Assembly: GCA_949987565.1 (NCBI GenBank)
Contig: OX465103.1
Span: 9,525,149-9,589,148, forward strand
Source: Luidia sarsii
Lineage: Eukaryota > Echinodermata > Asteroidea > Paxillosida > Luidiidae
DNA length: 64,000 nt
Reading direction: 5' to 3'
Part shown: in pieces, positions 21,430 to 34,900 of the stretch
Numbering within the stretch: the first letter of the stretch is position 1
Layout of the letters: each line of letters starts with the position of its first letter
Position numbers and translations under genes: made by a program
The notes under the pieces: model-generated
The model's database searches: none
What the model was told of the DNA's origin: nothing
Seen by the model: the letters and a program-made list of their open reading frames with translations, nothing else

Positions 21430-23292
21430 AATCACGAATTTTATCAGACCCTTTGGAATACCATAGGTGACGACATCGTTGATTTTTTTAATGAGTGTTA
21501 TAATGAAGGTAATTTGAGTGACTCCATGAATGCAGCTGTTATCAGACTTATTTATAAGAAATCCGGTAGTAAATACGACCTCAAAAATTGGCGTCCTATC
21601 AGCTTATTAAACGTGGACTACAAAATACTATCCAAAGTTATAACGAATAGACTGAAGCTGATTATGCCCACCCTCATTGGAGAAGAACAATCTTGTGGTG
21701 TTTCAGGGAGGAACATTCATGACAATATCATGCTCCTCAGATATGTCGTTGATTACGTAAACTGGAATAATTCATGTGGAGCAATAATTAGCCTTGATCA
21801 AGAAAAAGCCTTCCATCGCATTAATTGGGTATATATGTTCTCGATTCTTAAAAAAGTAGGTGTTCCCCCGTTTTAATTAATTGGATTAATATCCCATATA
21901 GCAACCCGAATTGTAGCGTTATTATCAACAATTTCATTGGTACTCCGATCCAAGTCACAGGGTTATTAGACAGGGCTGTCCCCTGTCACCACTCCTGTAT
22001 GCGATCTGTGCTGAAGGTTTTGCCTCCATAATTCGATCCAGTAGCAGCCTCAGTGGGATTAGCATACCGGGAGGTGATCAAAGCATTCGCCTCATTCAAC
22101 ACGCTGATGATACAAATCTTTTCGTCAATAAGGACCCGGATTTTAGTGTAATTCACGAAATCCTCTCTGTATTTTGTAAGGGAACCGGATCTAAGCTAAA
22201 CACCCAGAAAACCAAAGGACATTGGCTGGGCAAATGGCGTAATAGAGATGACGCCCCTTGCGATTTTCTTTGGTTGCAAAAGATGACAATTCTTGGTGTG
22301 GTCGTGGGCAGTGAGGTTACCCCAGAAGATAATTGGGGACCTAGAGTAAACAAAGTAAAGTGTGTTTTACAAAAAGGGTCGAAGCGGAATCTAACTTATT
22401 ATGGCAAAACTGTTATCGTCAATACTTGCGTATATAGGTGCCGGATTGGCTTATCTTGGATCAGTTGTGGCTTGCCCATCGGAATTCGAGAAAAAGATTA
22501 GTAATGCTATTTGGAAATTCTTTTGGAACGATAAAATTGAGAAAATCAAGAGGGAGACTATCATTAACACTAAAAGCAAGGGCGGCATGGGTATTTTACA
22601 TGTTAAAGCGAAGCTAATGAGTCTTAAACTGCAATGGTTAGTTCGATATAGTTCGAGTAATGGACGGTGGAAAAACAGTTTTGATTATTGGATAAATAAA
22701 GCTAGTGCTAATTATCTGGGTTGGAGTATATTTGCGAACCCTCAAACGATCCTCACAATTACTAGTTTTTATGTCGAAATTATTCAAGCCTTTCATGCAT
22801 CCGGAGGCAAGGTCATTAGCAGCCCGTCTTGTCTTTTAGAAACCGGGAATCGTCCTTTGTTTAGCAATAAACTTATCAGCTCCGATGGGTCGACATTCGC
22901 TAGTAATGTTCTGAAAAATGCAGGGATCCGCCACATCAAGGATATAACTTTTTATTTTCCTAGAATATATCCTGAGACGTTACACGGGGGACCAATTTTT
23001 CTATCTTAACGATTGCAACAGAATATTGGGTTACAACTTAGGATTGGTGCCAACAGTGCTTGTAACCAAAATGCTTCGCCAAATTTGGAATATCAGATGT
23101 AAAGTGGTTTTTGATAATTATAAATGCACTCAAGGTGTTTTAATTGCTCAGTTTAAGCAACGCTTACGAACATTCTTATTGTCTGAAAAATCAAGACTGA
23201 GTGACGATAATTTTAAAAAATGGTATGCGAAGAATAATGTACTTTGTTCGGTGGAGGCAAGTGGCCTTTTAGTTTTTGTATTAATCTCATGA
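21430..23292 (+). pseudogene. LINE ORF2 3' part: reverse transcriptase and C-terminal region, copy A
   Basis: RT blocks occur in several frames: LKNWRPISLLNVDYK, AIISLDQEKAFHRINW (21514-21876), CPLSPLLYAIC, LIQHADDTNLF (an HADD variant of YADD) and LGVVVGSEVTPEDNW. The C-terminal part (22401-23009) has IWKFFWNDKIEKIKRE. The Cys/His segment seen in the B copy is removed by the deletion at about 22950. Confidence 0.7.
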
Positions 23293-23415
23293 TGTTTTTA
23301 TTTCTTAAATTTCAGTAAATTGTTTTTGTTGATATACTATTAAAACAATGGAATCTTTGTGAAGAGTGAGAAAATAATGAAATAAACGGAGTCTTGAACT
23401 CCACTGCGAAAGAAA

Positions 23416-23437
23416 AAAAAGTACGATAACAGTACAA
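23416..23437 (+). repeat. 3' target-site duplication of LINE copy A
   Basis: Matches 19051-19072; its first A residues merge with the LINE tail. Confidence 0.8.
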
Positions 23438-26400
23438 TTACAGTCAATACACTAATAAATGAATTAATTAATTGCGTGGGATGTGATGTGATGGTATGGG
23501 ATGGGATCGGATGGGGTGGGATTGGATTGAGGGGAAATAATACTAACCCTAAATCACTTTTGGGGGTCAAATATTGAGAAAGTTGTCTCAACTATAATCA
23601 TTATTTCAGTATAAACATCAACTCATGAACGCAGTTCAAAGTACACGTAAATTGTACATGTTCTCGTATAGAACGTACAATCATAGCATACAATGCACGA
23701 AAGCATTAATGACGCCGGTAAAATCATAATCAACAAAGCTAATGTTGTGGCGCACCTGTGTATATGTAGCAGTTGTTATTTATAATTTATTAAGGAAAGC
23801 CCTACGTATACCCATATACTGTACATCTGCGATGGACAAATCACGACTGTGGAATCTCGCAGACGAGCACTTTATGTTAAAATATAGGCAAGATCGCCAT
23901 TCATTAATGAGGCAGCTGGGCCTACACAACCAAAATATACGAGTTAGGGAATCGTCAACTTACCTGGGAAGTTAGAGGCAAGATGCCACGATTCTAAAGT
24001 GAATACTAACTCCTGTGAACGGTCCGAAACGCAGAAACTGTGAGGAAAAGGTAGAGGGACTTCACACTCGTCTGGCGCGATCAGTCCGACCGGTGCGGGA
24101 TAGACATTCCGTAGTATAATACTATCTGACGAGAATCAGCTATGTATTTCCGTGTTACGGTGCCCTTGAGTGAACAAACCAGCGTGCCTGTGCTCTGAAA
24201 ATTTGCTAATAGCCCCCAACCCCTTTCCTATCTATTTTGAAATTTATCGTTAAACAAAACTACTGGCAACTGCTTACTGACTTGAATGGCGAAAAGTGTA
24301 TCACACAAATCTCACATAATTATGTAGATGGCCTTATACCTGTCCATCCTGGTGTTGCCTTTCGAAAGGTCGAATAGTCTATATTCTATAGTCTAAGGTC
24401 CGGATCACAGCCTCGGCCAAATAGGCACGACTCCTGCGAATTGCCATGTTAACTGCGGATGTAGTCTCTACGAGAAAGACAGACAAGTTTGGCGAATTCA
24501 GTGGAGAATCGATACACACTTCAATAGAATACACGTTAATGCATTTAGCAAGCCTATAGCTTCAACTGGAATGTATACACACGCAGTGCTGATTTATTAC
24601 CTTTTATTAAAATTTGAGATGTTTTCCCACAAACTTCCGTAAAAATGATAGTAAAACTGTCTACAAGAGTCAGCAAGTCAGCAAGTCAGCAAGAGTTGAT
24701 ATCTGTTGTAGCATCATATGTTCCGTACCTGAAAACATCTATTCATGTGCAACTACTAACGTGATCAGTCCAATTACTCTGTCAGATATTTCCTGCACTT
24801 GCCTTATGACTCACAAGGTTCCAAAATATGTCGGGTTATGAGCGTATTCCTTTGAGACATTGACTAATAGCCTGACCTCAGAGAAACCTCACCGAGGAAT
24901 ATTTGTTGCAAGAATTTCCTGTTCAAATTACAAACATTTTCGAGTGGAAACCACTTCATCCTATCGAATTGTGTACTTTAAGTTTGCGAAAGGTACTTCG
25001 ATTCTTTTCCAACACACTGGTGAGTGCCAGCCTATTGTCGAATGACTGTGTTTTGAAGTACAGCTGACATGGTAAAGGTCATTGTGTTACTGCGTGTACG
25101 GATTAAAAAAGGGGCTGGACGAGATGGTTGGTTTCCCTCCCGAGATTTATTACACCCAACTCAGTGTGGAGTCGGTGGAACTGCAAACAGAATAAATGAT
25201 CGAAAAAAAAATACATTTACCACAGTTGATTAAACAAGAATGTACTACGTAGGGCAATAACAAAGGAGCTATATTTTATGAAATAAAACATGGCAGCCTG
25301 TACAGACCATATTGCGATACTGCGAGCGCAGTTGTATGTTGCTTACAAGATGCAACTTAAGTACGACTAATAATTATACAACTATTTAATCCGCTAATTA
25401 AACAACATTATTAAATTCTTCAGAGATCAGATATAGAGTGGACTTGAGGTGTACGGGTAGGTTCGCCTGCAACACGCAGTGCAAGATATTTATTTTGTTG
25501 ATTATATGAGGTGTTCTGGTGTTTACAGTGGGTCACCTGGGTGTACAGCGTCATTCTAGAGTGCTACGCGAGGGTTGAATGCAGACAGGCCTATTAAAAC
25601 CAATAAACATTTTACTCCAAATTTCAGGCTGAAGGGAGGTGGTCCGCGATCTATGTTGCTCCGACACAAATGAATCGAAGTTTGGCGGGAACCCTCCAAC
25701 AAAGGAAGGGGTAGGTGTAGAAACAGGTGAATGATGGAGTGAGCGTCTCCCAGTTTACATACATTTGAATAACTTATTCCACACACAATAAACTTTATCG
25801 GCGGTGATATCTCATTGTATTACATGTACTATATGCGTCAGTACATGTACAAGTAGGAAACACGATGATAACCCACGACACACAGTGTACAGCCAAGTCT
25901 AGAATGTAAACAGGACTGCATTGTGCTGGTCATGACCCCTGACAGGTTTCATTATTTGTCATGGAATGCGCGTCGTTCATTGGTGGAGTTCTGTGAAACG
26001 TCATGAATATATTTCTGGTCACGGTTTCCAAAACCGTTCCAGGGGAGGAATATACATGTAGTCCCAGAGATTGGGATTGTATTCAACTCACGCATAGACT
26101 AGACTTTATGATTGTACCATTTCCTTATTACACAATGCGAGTGAAGTAGTTGTTTGTAGCGCATGTACATGCAGTTATACCGTACGTCCTCATAGAACGG
26201 AATCCATGAGGACGTGTAACTTCAATCAAATGGTTTGGCCATTCTCCAAACACTGACACACTAATAACTCATTTCAGACATTACATTTCGCCTTTCATTA
26301 ACCTATCTGCACATAGTTACTGTCTTGCGAGTACTGAATATTTCGGATATTTTCCAGACGTCTTGTACACATTTTGATTCCTAATTTGTTCTTACCGGAC

Positions 26401-26538
26401 ACAATGATCTGGTGTTAAATGTCAATTGCCCAGAACAAATACAAATAGGGTTACAGCAACTAGCATTGTGTTCGAGAAGACTACACAAAATAATTCAAAT
26501 GACTGTTAAAGACCAATTCAAATGAGACTTTCAGTGGA
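23438..26538. other. Spacer between LINE copy A and the 3' flank of gene B
   Basis: Starts with a GATGG-type simple repeat (about 23475-23535). A small AGTCAGCA tandem (about 24667-24692) follows. No exon of a known family was found. Matches 52169-55539 almost throughout, apart from a segment of about 280 bp at 54315-54600 that is only in the right unit. Confidence 0.5.
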
Positions 26539-28676
26539 TACCAGTAAAGTTGGCCAAACAGTAAACACTCCTTCCGCTGTTTCATGTACGTAAAATTACA
26601 GCCTACCTTAAACAAAATTAGGAACTTAAGAAAACGGTTAAAAATTAGTATGAAGATTTGTTTTGCTGTAGAAAAATAAAAATAAACGTTAATGCGCAAT
26701 GTATTCAAACCGTCCATATTAAACTTTATAATGAAACATGGCAAAATCACGACATGAGACCTTTTTCTGATTAAATACAGCAAATGCTTTAAAACATTAT
26801 TTGAAGCTTCATGACAAAAATGTGACAGTCTTACAATGTTTTTCTACAAAGGGAAATGTAAAAAATCAGTCGTGATGTACGAGTTCCGGTTCAGCCACAC
26901 ACCTATAGCTAATAAATTCTAACTTGAAAAAATCAAAATGTTAACTGTACCAACTAATATATATATGCTTCACTGATTCAATATATTTGTATTCTGTTTT
27001 GAGCTTGTATTTTTACTTCTCGCGTTCCTTCTGTGATTTAACTCGTCCTTGTAAATGCAATACTTACGCCCCACTTACAATGCAACTTTTTAATATCTTC
27101 AGATTACAAGTCGTCTGGGTATAAAGAATGTCCAAGTCCGAACATACTGGGCTTCATGGACGAAATAGACCTTTACACATAGGGTTAAAGTAACAAGCAC
27201 TTTGTCCGAGAAGACTGTAAACAAAGTAATTCAAATGAGTATGTTACAGCGCAATTTCAATGAGACTTTCAGCAGTGAATACCAGTTAAGTTGGCAAAAC
27301 ACTATTTCCGCTGTTTTTTGAAGGTAAAATTACCTTAAACATTTCAGGAAATGAAGCAAAAGGTTAGAAATCTGACGATTTGTTTTGCTATTAACAAAAA
27401 CTATCACAAATATCAATGCGCAATCTCTATACATACCGTCCATATGTCAACTTCATTATTGAAACATTGTAAAATCCTGATTTGAAACCATTTTCTGATT
27501 AAATACAGCAAATGTGTTAAACCAATATTTAACATTTCATCAAACTGAAGTGACATTGATACAATATGCTTTTCTTCAATGCGAAAAATATAATCTAAAC
27601 CTGTAAACTAATTCTAACTTGAAAATATAAAAATGTTAACTGTATTATCAAACTAATAACTATGCGCTATATTGATTGAATATTTTTATATTCCGTTTGA
27701 GGGTATACAGTTCTTCTTCTCGCGTCCCTTCTGTGATTAACTCGTTCTCGTAGATGCAATACTGTACTTAAAATACAACTTAAATGTTATCAGATTACAT
27801 GTCGTCTGGATACACAGTGTGTCCAAGTCAGATCCTACTGATTTCATTTCTCCCTCTTGCCGATCATGTCTTTAATTACACATGTTGTATTCAATTTGAG
27901 GTTGTACTTCTCGCGTCCCCTTTTTGATTAAATTCCGTCCTCTCAAATGAAGTACTCACTGACATTTTAAATTTTAAGATTACACGTCGTCTGGGTACAC
28001 AGTGTGTCCAAGTCAGAACCTACTGGATTTCATTCATGTCGTTCATGTCACATTTGTACAATTTAATACTTTCTACTATGAATATTAAATGAAATAAATC
28101 GTGATGAATATTTTTTTCAGACAGCTGCATATATACTTTTACCTCAGATGCACTTTCAAGTGTAACTAACTCTTTTATCAAAGGGAAGGGGAAATGTTAT
28201 CTGGGTAAAGATTGTCTCCAAATTAACAGCGACTGGTTTTTTTTCACGCTCTAGTCTTGCAACACAGTTTTCTATTCTATTTCAAAACAATCAATCGGAA
28301 ACAATAAACAAACATAAAGAATGATAAAACAATGTAAACTATCTATAGCAATTAAATCCACGAATACATTAAACCAATACTTTAACTTTCATCAAACCGA
28401 TCCAACTGTGTATATGCTATTTGAAATTGTGAGCTACTGGTATCAATTTTACATTTTTTGTATTTTTTTGTAATTTTACACTTTCTGAAGGAAATCAATC
28501 GTGACGAATATTTTTTGCAATGAGACAGTTGAATTTTCAAACGCTTACCTGTGCACTATCAAGATGAAAATTTGTTTATCGCAAGGAAATGTCATCTGGT
28601 TCAAAATTGTGTCCAAATCAAAAGCCACTGGTTTGGGCTTCACACTCTTATAATACAGTTTTGTGCTTCCATGCAA
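26539..28676. repeat. 3' flank of gene B with degenerate internal repeats
   Basis: The block at 26539-26790 recurs in weaker form at about 27285-27520. A second block (TTCTCGCGT...AGATTACA.GTCGTCTGG.TA...GTGTCCAAGTC) occurs at about 27010-27150, 27690-27850 and 27890-28030. The whole flank is C-type and about 0.8 kb longer than the flank of A. Confidence 0.55.
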
Positions 28677-31600
28677 TCATTTGTTTCTAATGACACTCTG
28701 GTTCACATAATGTTCTTTGTCCTTAGTCAAATCTTTGCCCGCTTTTGTATCAATGTGTGAATCCTGATCACACGATGGGCCGTCCAAACCAGACATGGTG
28801 ATAGTTTCCATGGGAATCAGGTAGCTATCTCGACTGCTGTGCGCCCCTTGATCCGGTCCCAATCTGCCCGTCAGGTTCGTTCCAAGATCACTCTGATCTC
28901 CGGGCAACAAGCCTTGTAGCTCCTCAGCAACTTGGCTGAAGGTGCACCGTGATTTGGGGTTGTCCTGCCAGCAGCGCTGCATGATCCCGTAGCTGTGCAA
29001 TTGTAACATATCAATCAGATGGTCAGCTTGCAATATAGGCATGATGACAAATATTCATAGATTGTATATCAAGAGGGATGTACATAATGTGTTACAAGTG
29101 ACAAGACCACAAACAGCAAGGAGACGCACAGAACCTCCATGTACGTAAGCAATGAGTAGAAATGACGAACTATACGAAGCACAGATGACTTGAAATTGGA
29201 AAGGACTTAGGACTGGTGACTAGGCTGATAACTTACATCTCTGGTGGGCAGTTATGTGGTGCCTTCATGCGTTGACCACTTTTAAGGAAGTCATAGATGT
29301 CTGGGTTAGCTACACCGGGATAAGGTGACATTCCATAACTGAAGATTTCCCATAGGAGCACACCATAGGACCACTGAGAGAGAAATCACATCAACCGAAA
29401 TGAACTCTGATCTATTATATACCAATAGGGTTAAATAGGCCAACCACATCACTGTCACCAATCAGGTCCTGGTATGAACGGGGATATGTATAGGTCTACT
29501 GTATCCATACATCCTGCCTACCATATCGGTCCTGGCGTTATACACACAGCGTTCCATAGACTCAGGCGCCATCCATTTAATGGGTAGTTTTGCTTGCTTG
29601 TCACCGCTAGTGTAGTAATCGGAGTCATCCAGGTCACGTGAGAGTCCGAAATCCGCTATCTTGACAGCCAGATCGCCATCCACCCTAGTAAAAGTATATT
29701 TCACAAATTACAATGGTGTGGTGCTTCTTAGCAGAATTATTCTTGGTTGCAAGTTTTTCTACTCGCTTGGGTGATTAACGAATTGAAGTACAGTTCTTGT
29801 GTTAGAGAAACACAGATCTGTTTGGCTACAACAATACAGACGTAAGGAATCGGAATGTGTTTATCTAGCATAATTATGAGCAAGAAATGCATTTATTCCT
29901 CCGTCCGTTCTTGTATATTTCAAGAAGACTAACACTTAGCCCTAATAATAATCATGACAGGCAATATGTGGCTGAGCTGATTTAGTTTTGCAACAATGAC
30001 ACGTTCTTCAAGTTTATTACAAATGTTAAGCTTGTAATAAACCAAGGGGCTGTAACCATTCAACTTGCGCTATTGAATGGAATCGTATTTAAAAAGTCAA
30101 CTCCCTGTCCGCAAAATGGGATAAAACGTCAAAATGACAAAACACAAAATAGTTCCATAATGTTTGGGATGATGAGAGAAACTGCACACAGTTATTTTTG
30201 AACATTACAAATAAAGACTCTTAGTGAACGATTGAAATGAGCTCTGCTCAGCTTGAAGTCCAATAATCACTACATTCTGAAAAATTCTCAATCACCTGTT
30301 GTAAACAAATTACATGTATTATTGTTCACGAAGCCAAATAGGGACTAGCATCCAAAGCAACCGCAAACGAACCACCCATAGTATGCACCTTAGATCTGCT
30401 CAAATGTCTAATTCAAATTAAGGAATCATGGCGATAAACCAAGGGAAATTAACTTCATAGCCTTATCACAGATATGTTTTATCATGGTGCAGTAAAGTTA
30501 ACAGTAACCAGGAAAGAAACTCACCATAGATGCTGTAATGGACCGACTGTAATGTAGTGGAAGTCTGGGACGCTTTTTTAAGGGCAACAATATGTGGGAA
30601 AGTGTCCCTGCTATAGTATTCTGCACTCTGTCTTGGCCCTAGCCTTACCCTAGTGTATACTATAAGCCACTTGGCATAAAAATCCAATGACAAGTGGAAG
30701 GAGGGGGTGTAGCTGCTGTACGTGTAATTGCACTAACAGGGCACCTACGATGTCTGATTACACTTACATGCAGTTCCTGGCTGCCAAGTCCCTATGGACA
30801 AATTTGTGCTTTGCCAAATACTCCATGCCAAGAGCGATGTGTGAAGCGAATTTCATAAGTACAGGATGTTGCATGACCTGATGATTGGAAGAATCCATTT
30901 TGAATATAAATAAATTAGGGATCTTAAATAAGGTTAACAATTACAAATGGTTTACAATTAATACATTCAAGCATTAACCCACTTGTGAGTAATTTAAATT
31001 TTCAATGAATTTGATTTATTGATTAATCTGTTCTAGTTCATCCATAGTTAAGGGGGTAATAGACAAAGAACATGGATGTACGCTTCAATTTAGATTCGAG
31101 TCATACCTGCATCTTTTTAAGAAATGTTTTCAAGTCGCCATTTGCCATCAAAGGTAAAACTATCATAGGGTTGTCATTGTTGTCAAAGATCAATCCGATT
31201 AATCCAAGCACGTTGGGATGGTCAAAGGTTTTCATGATCAGACCTTCCTCTAGAAACTTCACAACATTGGAGGGATCTGAGGTGTCTGTTAATAAAAACA
31301 GAATTGCCTTAAATTCATGTAATTTGCGTGGATGATTTCAGGTATAAAGTTCAGGTTCAAAACTTAAGTAAATAATCATATTATATAAATTTCAAAGTTG
31401 CCTGATGGTTTCTACTGACCTTGAACTGTCTTTACTGCCACCCTTATGTTCTCGTCATTATCACTACCAAGAGTTGCTGCAAGCACTCGTCCAAAGGCAC
31501 CTTGTATGGAGGCGATATAAGGTCAATGAAGGTCGCGTATTTAAATTAACCTGGACAATTCCTTAATCAGTTACTTCCCGAAAATACTTGCTCGGAAACA

Positions 31601-31917
31601 ATAATGTAGGCCTAATAAACACCACTGACTGGTACAAAATATAAGAAGCAGTAAGAGCACGAAAGGTTGCCAGTCTCCTCTAAAGTGTATATAAGACTGC
31701 GCCAACTTACGTCGGGGAACCAGACCTTGAGATACATTGTACTTGCCTTTTCCAAGAGTTTGGCCAAAAGTAAGGTGATGGAAGTCGATGTGAATGTCCT
31801 CAGGAACAATGGTCACTTTGTTGTTGAGAACTATGGTCTTTGTCTTTGGCGCTGGAGTCGCATTAGGCAGACGTTGGGATGTCTCTCTCTGGCTCCTTTT
31901 TAGATCTTCCAATATTT
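28677..31917 (-). other. Gene B: kinase module with C-type last exon
   Basis: Exons 31917-31747, 31500-31420, 31285-31107, 30877-30768, 29684-29522 and 29373-29237 encode the same kinase core as A, including [11 protein letters not shown] and WMAPES. The final exon (28992-28677) reads [24 protein letters not shown] and [16 protein letters not shown]. It follows the C version and not the A version ([27 protein letters not shown]). YLIP and YVNQ are kept. Confidence 0.85.
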
Positions 31918-34900
31918 CTAGAGGTACATGCAGTAAGATAGAAAAGCTACGGCATCAGTTTCTTTCAGGAACTCGAAGGATTGAAGATTGATGGAATTAA
32001 TGGTTTACTCCATCTTTATGAAGATAGTTTACCTCCTACTTGTTTTATTTTTAATGATGGAAACTTACCATTATGGAAATCCACTAAACGTTGGAGAACT
32101 TGACTTCGTATTCGACGTTTTGTCCGTAAATATGTCACGACTGACTTCACCAGTATAACGATGGACAATAGACCGAACACGCTTGGCACAGCAATGGCTA
32201 TTATTTGGTTTCTCGTCACTCCCGGGTAGGTCACCTTTCCCAAGTCAAATTCCAAATTGTTATGTCTGACCTGATATCCAAAACGAACACGAGAGGACAG
32301 TAAACACACGTCATGCTTCATCGTATACCTTGCTACTTTTAAACTAAACGTAATATTTCACCATTGTAATACGGAAAGGAGAGAATATTGAACTTAGTCA
32401 ACTTACCACTGCCTTTGGATGAATTTTTGGATCTGGTTGACCATTTTCATCCAGACCAAACGGTGCAGATGCTGGTGCCATGCAAACGAGTTTGGTTTGG
32501 TCGATGTAGGTGACGAAACACTCATCATTACCAATGGACACATTGACTTCTCGCTCTGTGATTGCTGAATTTATTCTCTCTCCCTGAAAAAAATTAAACC
32601 AAAAAAATGATGGCACAGTGTGGTAACCCTGTGTCAATAGAATATCTGTTTACTAGCATATTAAATTATATGTACTGTTGCAAAAAATGGATGACAATAC
32701 CTGGATTTCCATTAAATACGTATCGTCAATCACGTACTGGTCACCATCGAATGGGAAATAAATTGGATCCGTCACATAGCTAAACCTGCGATTATATTGG
32801 TCAAACCAGGCCCGGATACCAGTCACACCATCCATCACAAACCCTAATATAATGGTACTGCAGTGGCTGGTGATTCGGACATCGGGTGAAGTACACTTTA
32901 TTCTGGTGTCTTGTATTCTTGCGCATATCTGTGTAAAAACATACAGCAAATGTTATGTATGTAAGTACCTATAGCATAAGCATTGTTGGCCACATTTTAT
33001 GAACGAATTTGATGTTTAAAAAAAGAGGCTACTTCGACATGAGGAAGCTGACAAATAATGAGCAGGGAAGGTAGGTTTTAAGGCAAATATAGTAATGAAT
33101 ATTGAATACCTGTTCTACCAAGGTGTCATTACCGCAGTGTGCTATAATCTTGGGAGTCTGGATGGAGTTGAACCCTCGACCAGTAACTGTAAGGCTCCGC
33201 CCACCTCTAGCAAAGTCAAGCACAATCCATCCAATGCAATAGTCAAACATTGATATCTGTTTTTACATTAAGCTTCAGTAATAGAGCAATGCCTCTTACA
33301 AATAACGTTAAAAATAGCACGAATGTTAAGGAAAATAAATGGTTGTTTGAAAAAATGAAATTTCAGTACATATTCTCTCCATGAGTAAGTGATAAATCTT
33401 TGCAAACATGGCTAATATTTTGTCTAGACATTAAGTTGAGATATCAGACAATGTATTCATATCTTACGCTTTGATACTTGAGCGTGGTGTGACATCATGA
33501 ATCTGTGGATTCATAAGAAACCTAAAGGTAGACGTTGATGTCCTGTTGGCTCCATCAAACATCAATGTCAAGGTGAACTCAGTCAATACTCGGGATGGGC
33601 TTGTGATGCACTCAGCAGACGTGTCTGAAACGCTGTATGGATGAAAGAGTTACCAAATACACAATAAACCTTATTGATGGACAGTCAAGCGTGCAAATGA
33701 TATCTAATTATGTTCCCTGATAAAAAACTCTAATAATAATTGTGAACCAGCCCAAAAGGGTGAAATACACTTTACTGATAGGTGATGATTTAGTATTAAA
33801 CAATACATGTAGTTATAATTTGAAGTAATTTGAATTAATCTCTGAATTTAATTATTTAGCCATCCCATACCTGATCACAACACAAGGAATAAGTCCAAAA
33901 TAAGCTGTAATGTGTCTGCCTGCATTCAGAGATGATCCAGTCACTGTTACCATGGTACCACCTGCTTGAGGACCGATAGTCGGTGTGAAGCCACTAATAA
34001 TTGGATCCTTCAAGGAAAGAATATCAAAAGGTTAATGTATACCCAAATTGAACTCAACACCAGAAAGGGTCTAAGGGTCAAGTACATGTATTGCCAAAGT
34101 ATTACCGTGTATGTGAACCATACGTCACCCAGCGATGCTTGGGTTGTGCCATCAGCTCCTCTGATGGTAACCGTGATGGGAATGTTGACTTCTAGTCCAT
34201 GAGGTCGCACTCTGCACGAAACTCTGCAGGAGATGAAAATTATTATTGGTATCGAATGTTTGTCACTCCACAATTATGCTATTTCATTCAGTTATCTTGT
34301 GCCATATTAATAAACAGTCTTAAAATCTACCTTTCGCCAGTTTGGTACTGGTTTCTCATTCCTCCCAAATCGCAAGACTGATTACCAACCATTACTGAGA
34401 GGACATCTTCGAACCTTCTCCCGATGTCCGTTCCCATAACAGTGATAACTGTGTTACCTTCTATCGGTCCTGACTTGGGAGTTACCTTTATGATAGGATG
34501 GGTATAGTCATGAAGGAATGTTAGCGAATCAGACTGCAATGTATGCCTTATTTGTGTAATTTGTATAATGATATCGAACACACAACATATTATAATCAAA
34601 GATATACTTCTTGTACACTTCAAAAAAATTAGTGGGCCTGACGTTTCGATCCTAGCAGGACCTTTCTCAAAGGCAGAGTGACAAGGACAAAACAGATACA
34701 TGTACACGAAGGCAGGGGGGAGAGAGTGAATAGGACACGGATGAGAAACAAAGGACAAAGAGTGAAGCTGGTAGGGAGAGATCAAAGGGAAGGGCAAGGG
34801 GTAGGGTAGAGATTAGTGAGAGGAGGGGGAAAGATCAAAGAGAAGGGCAAGGAGTGGGGTAGGGATTAGTGACAATAGGGGGAAAGATCAAAGAGAGAAG

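Larger units (their letters stand above)
19073..23415 (+). mobile_element. L1/Tx1-type LINE, 5'-truncated and decayed, copy A
   Basis: Non-LTR retrotransposon bounded by a 22-bp target-site duplication (AAAAAGTACGATAACAGTAC+AA at 19051-19072 and 23416-23437) and ending in an A-rich tail. It holds an ORF1 remnant, an APE endonuclease, a reverse transcriptase and an L1-like C-terminal region. Several stops and frameshifts make it inactive, and about 520 bp present in the paralogue is missing at about 22950. The same insertion sits in the right duplication unit, so it predates the duplication. L1/Tx1 assignment is by motif style (NWRPISLLNVDYKILSK, KRETIINTKSKGGMGI). Confidence 0.8.
5304..29106. 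repeat. Segmental tandem duplication, left unit (gene A body, spacer, B 3' end)
   Basis: Paralogous end to end with 29107-58071. It contains the gene A exons except the last, the LINE, the spacer and the 3' end of gene B. The unit is 23.8 kb against 29.0 kb on the right; the difference is mostly the Penelope-like element (3.3 kb), a 1.03-kb insertion and a LINE deletion of about 0.52 kb. The kinase to IPT stretch (5.3-9.4 kb) is almost identical to its partner; identity is lower in the Sema exon and spacer. Confidence 0.8.
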
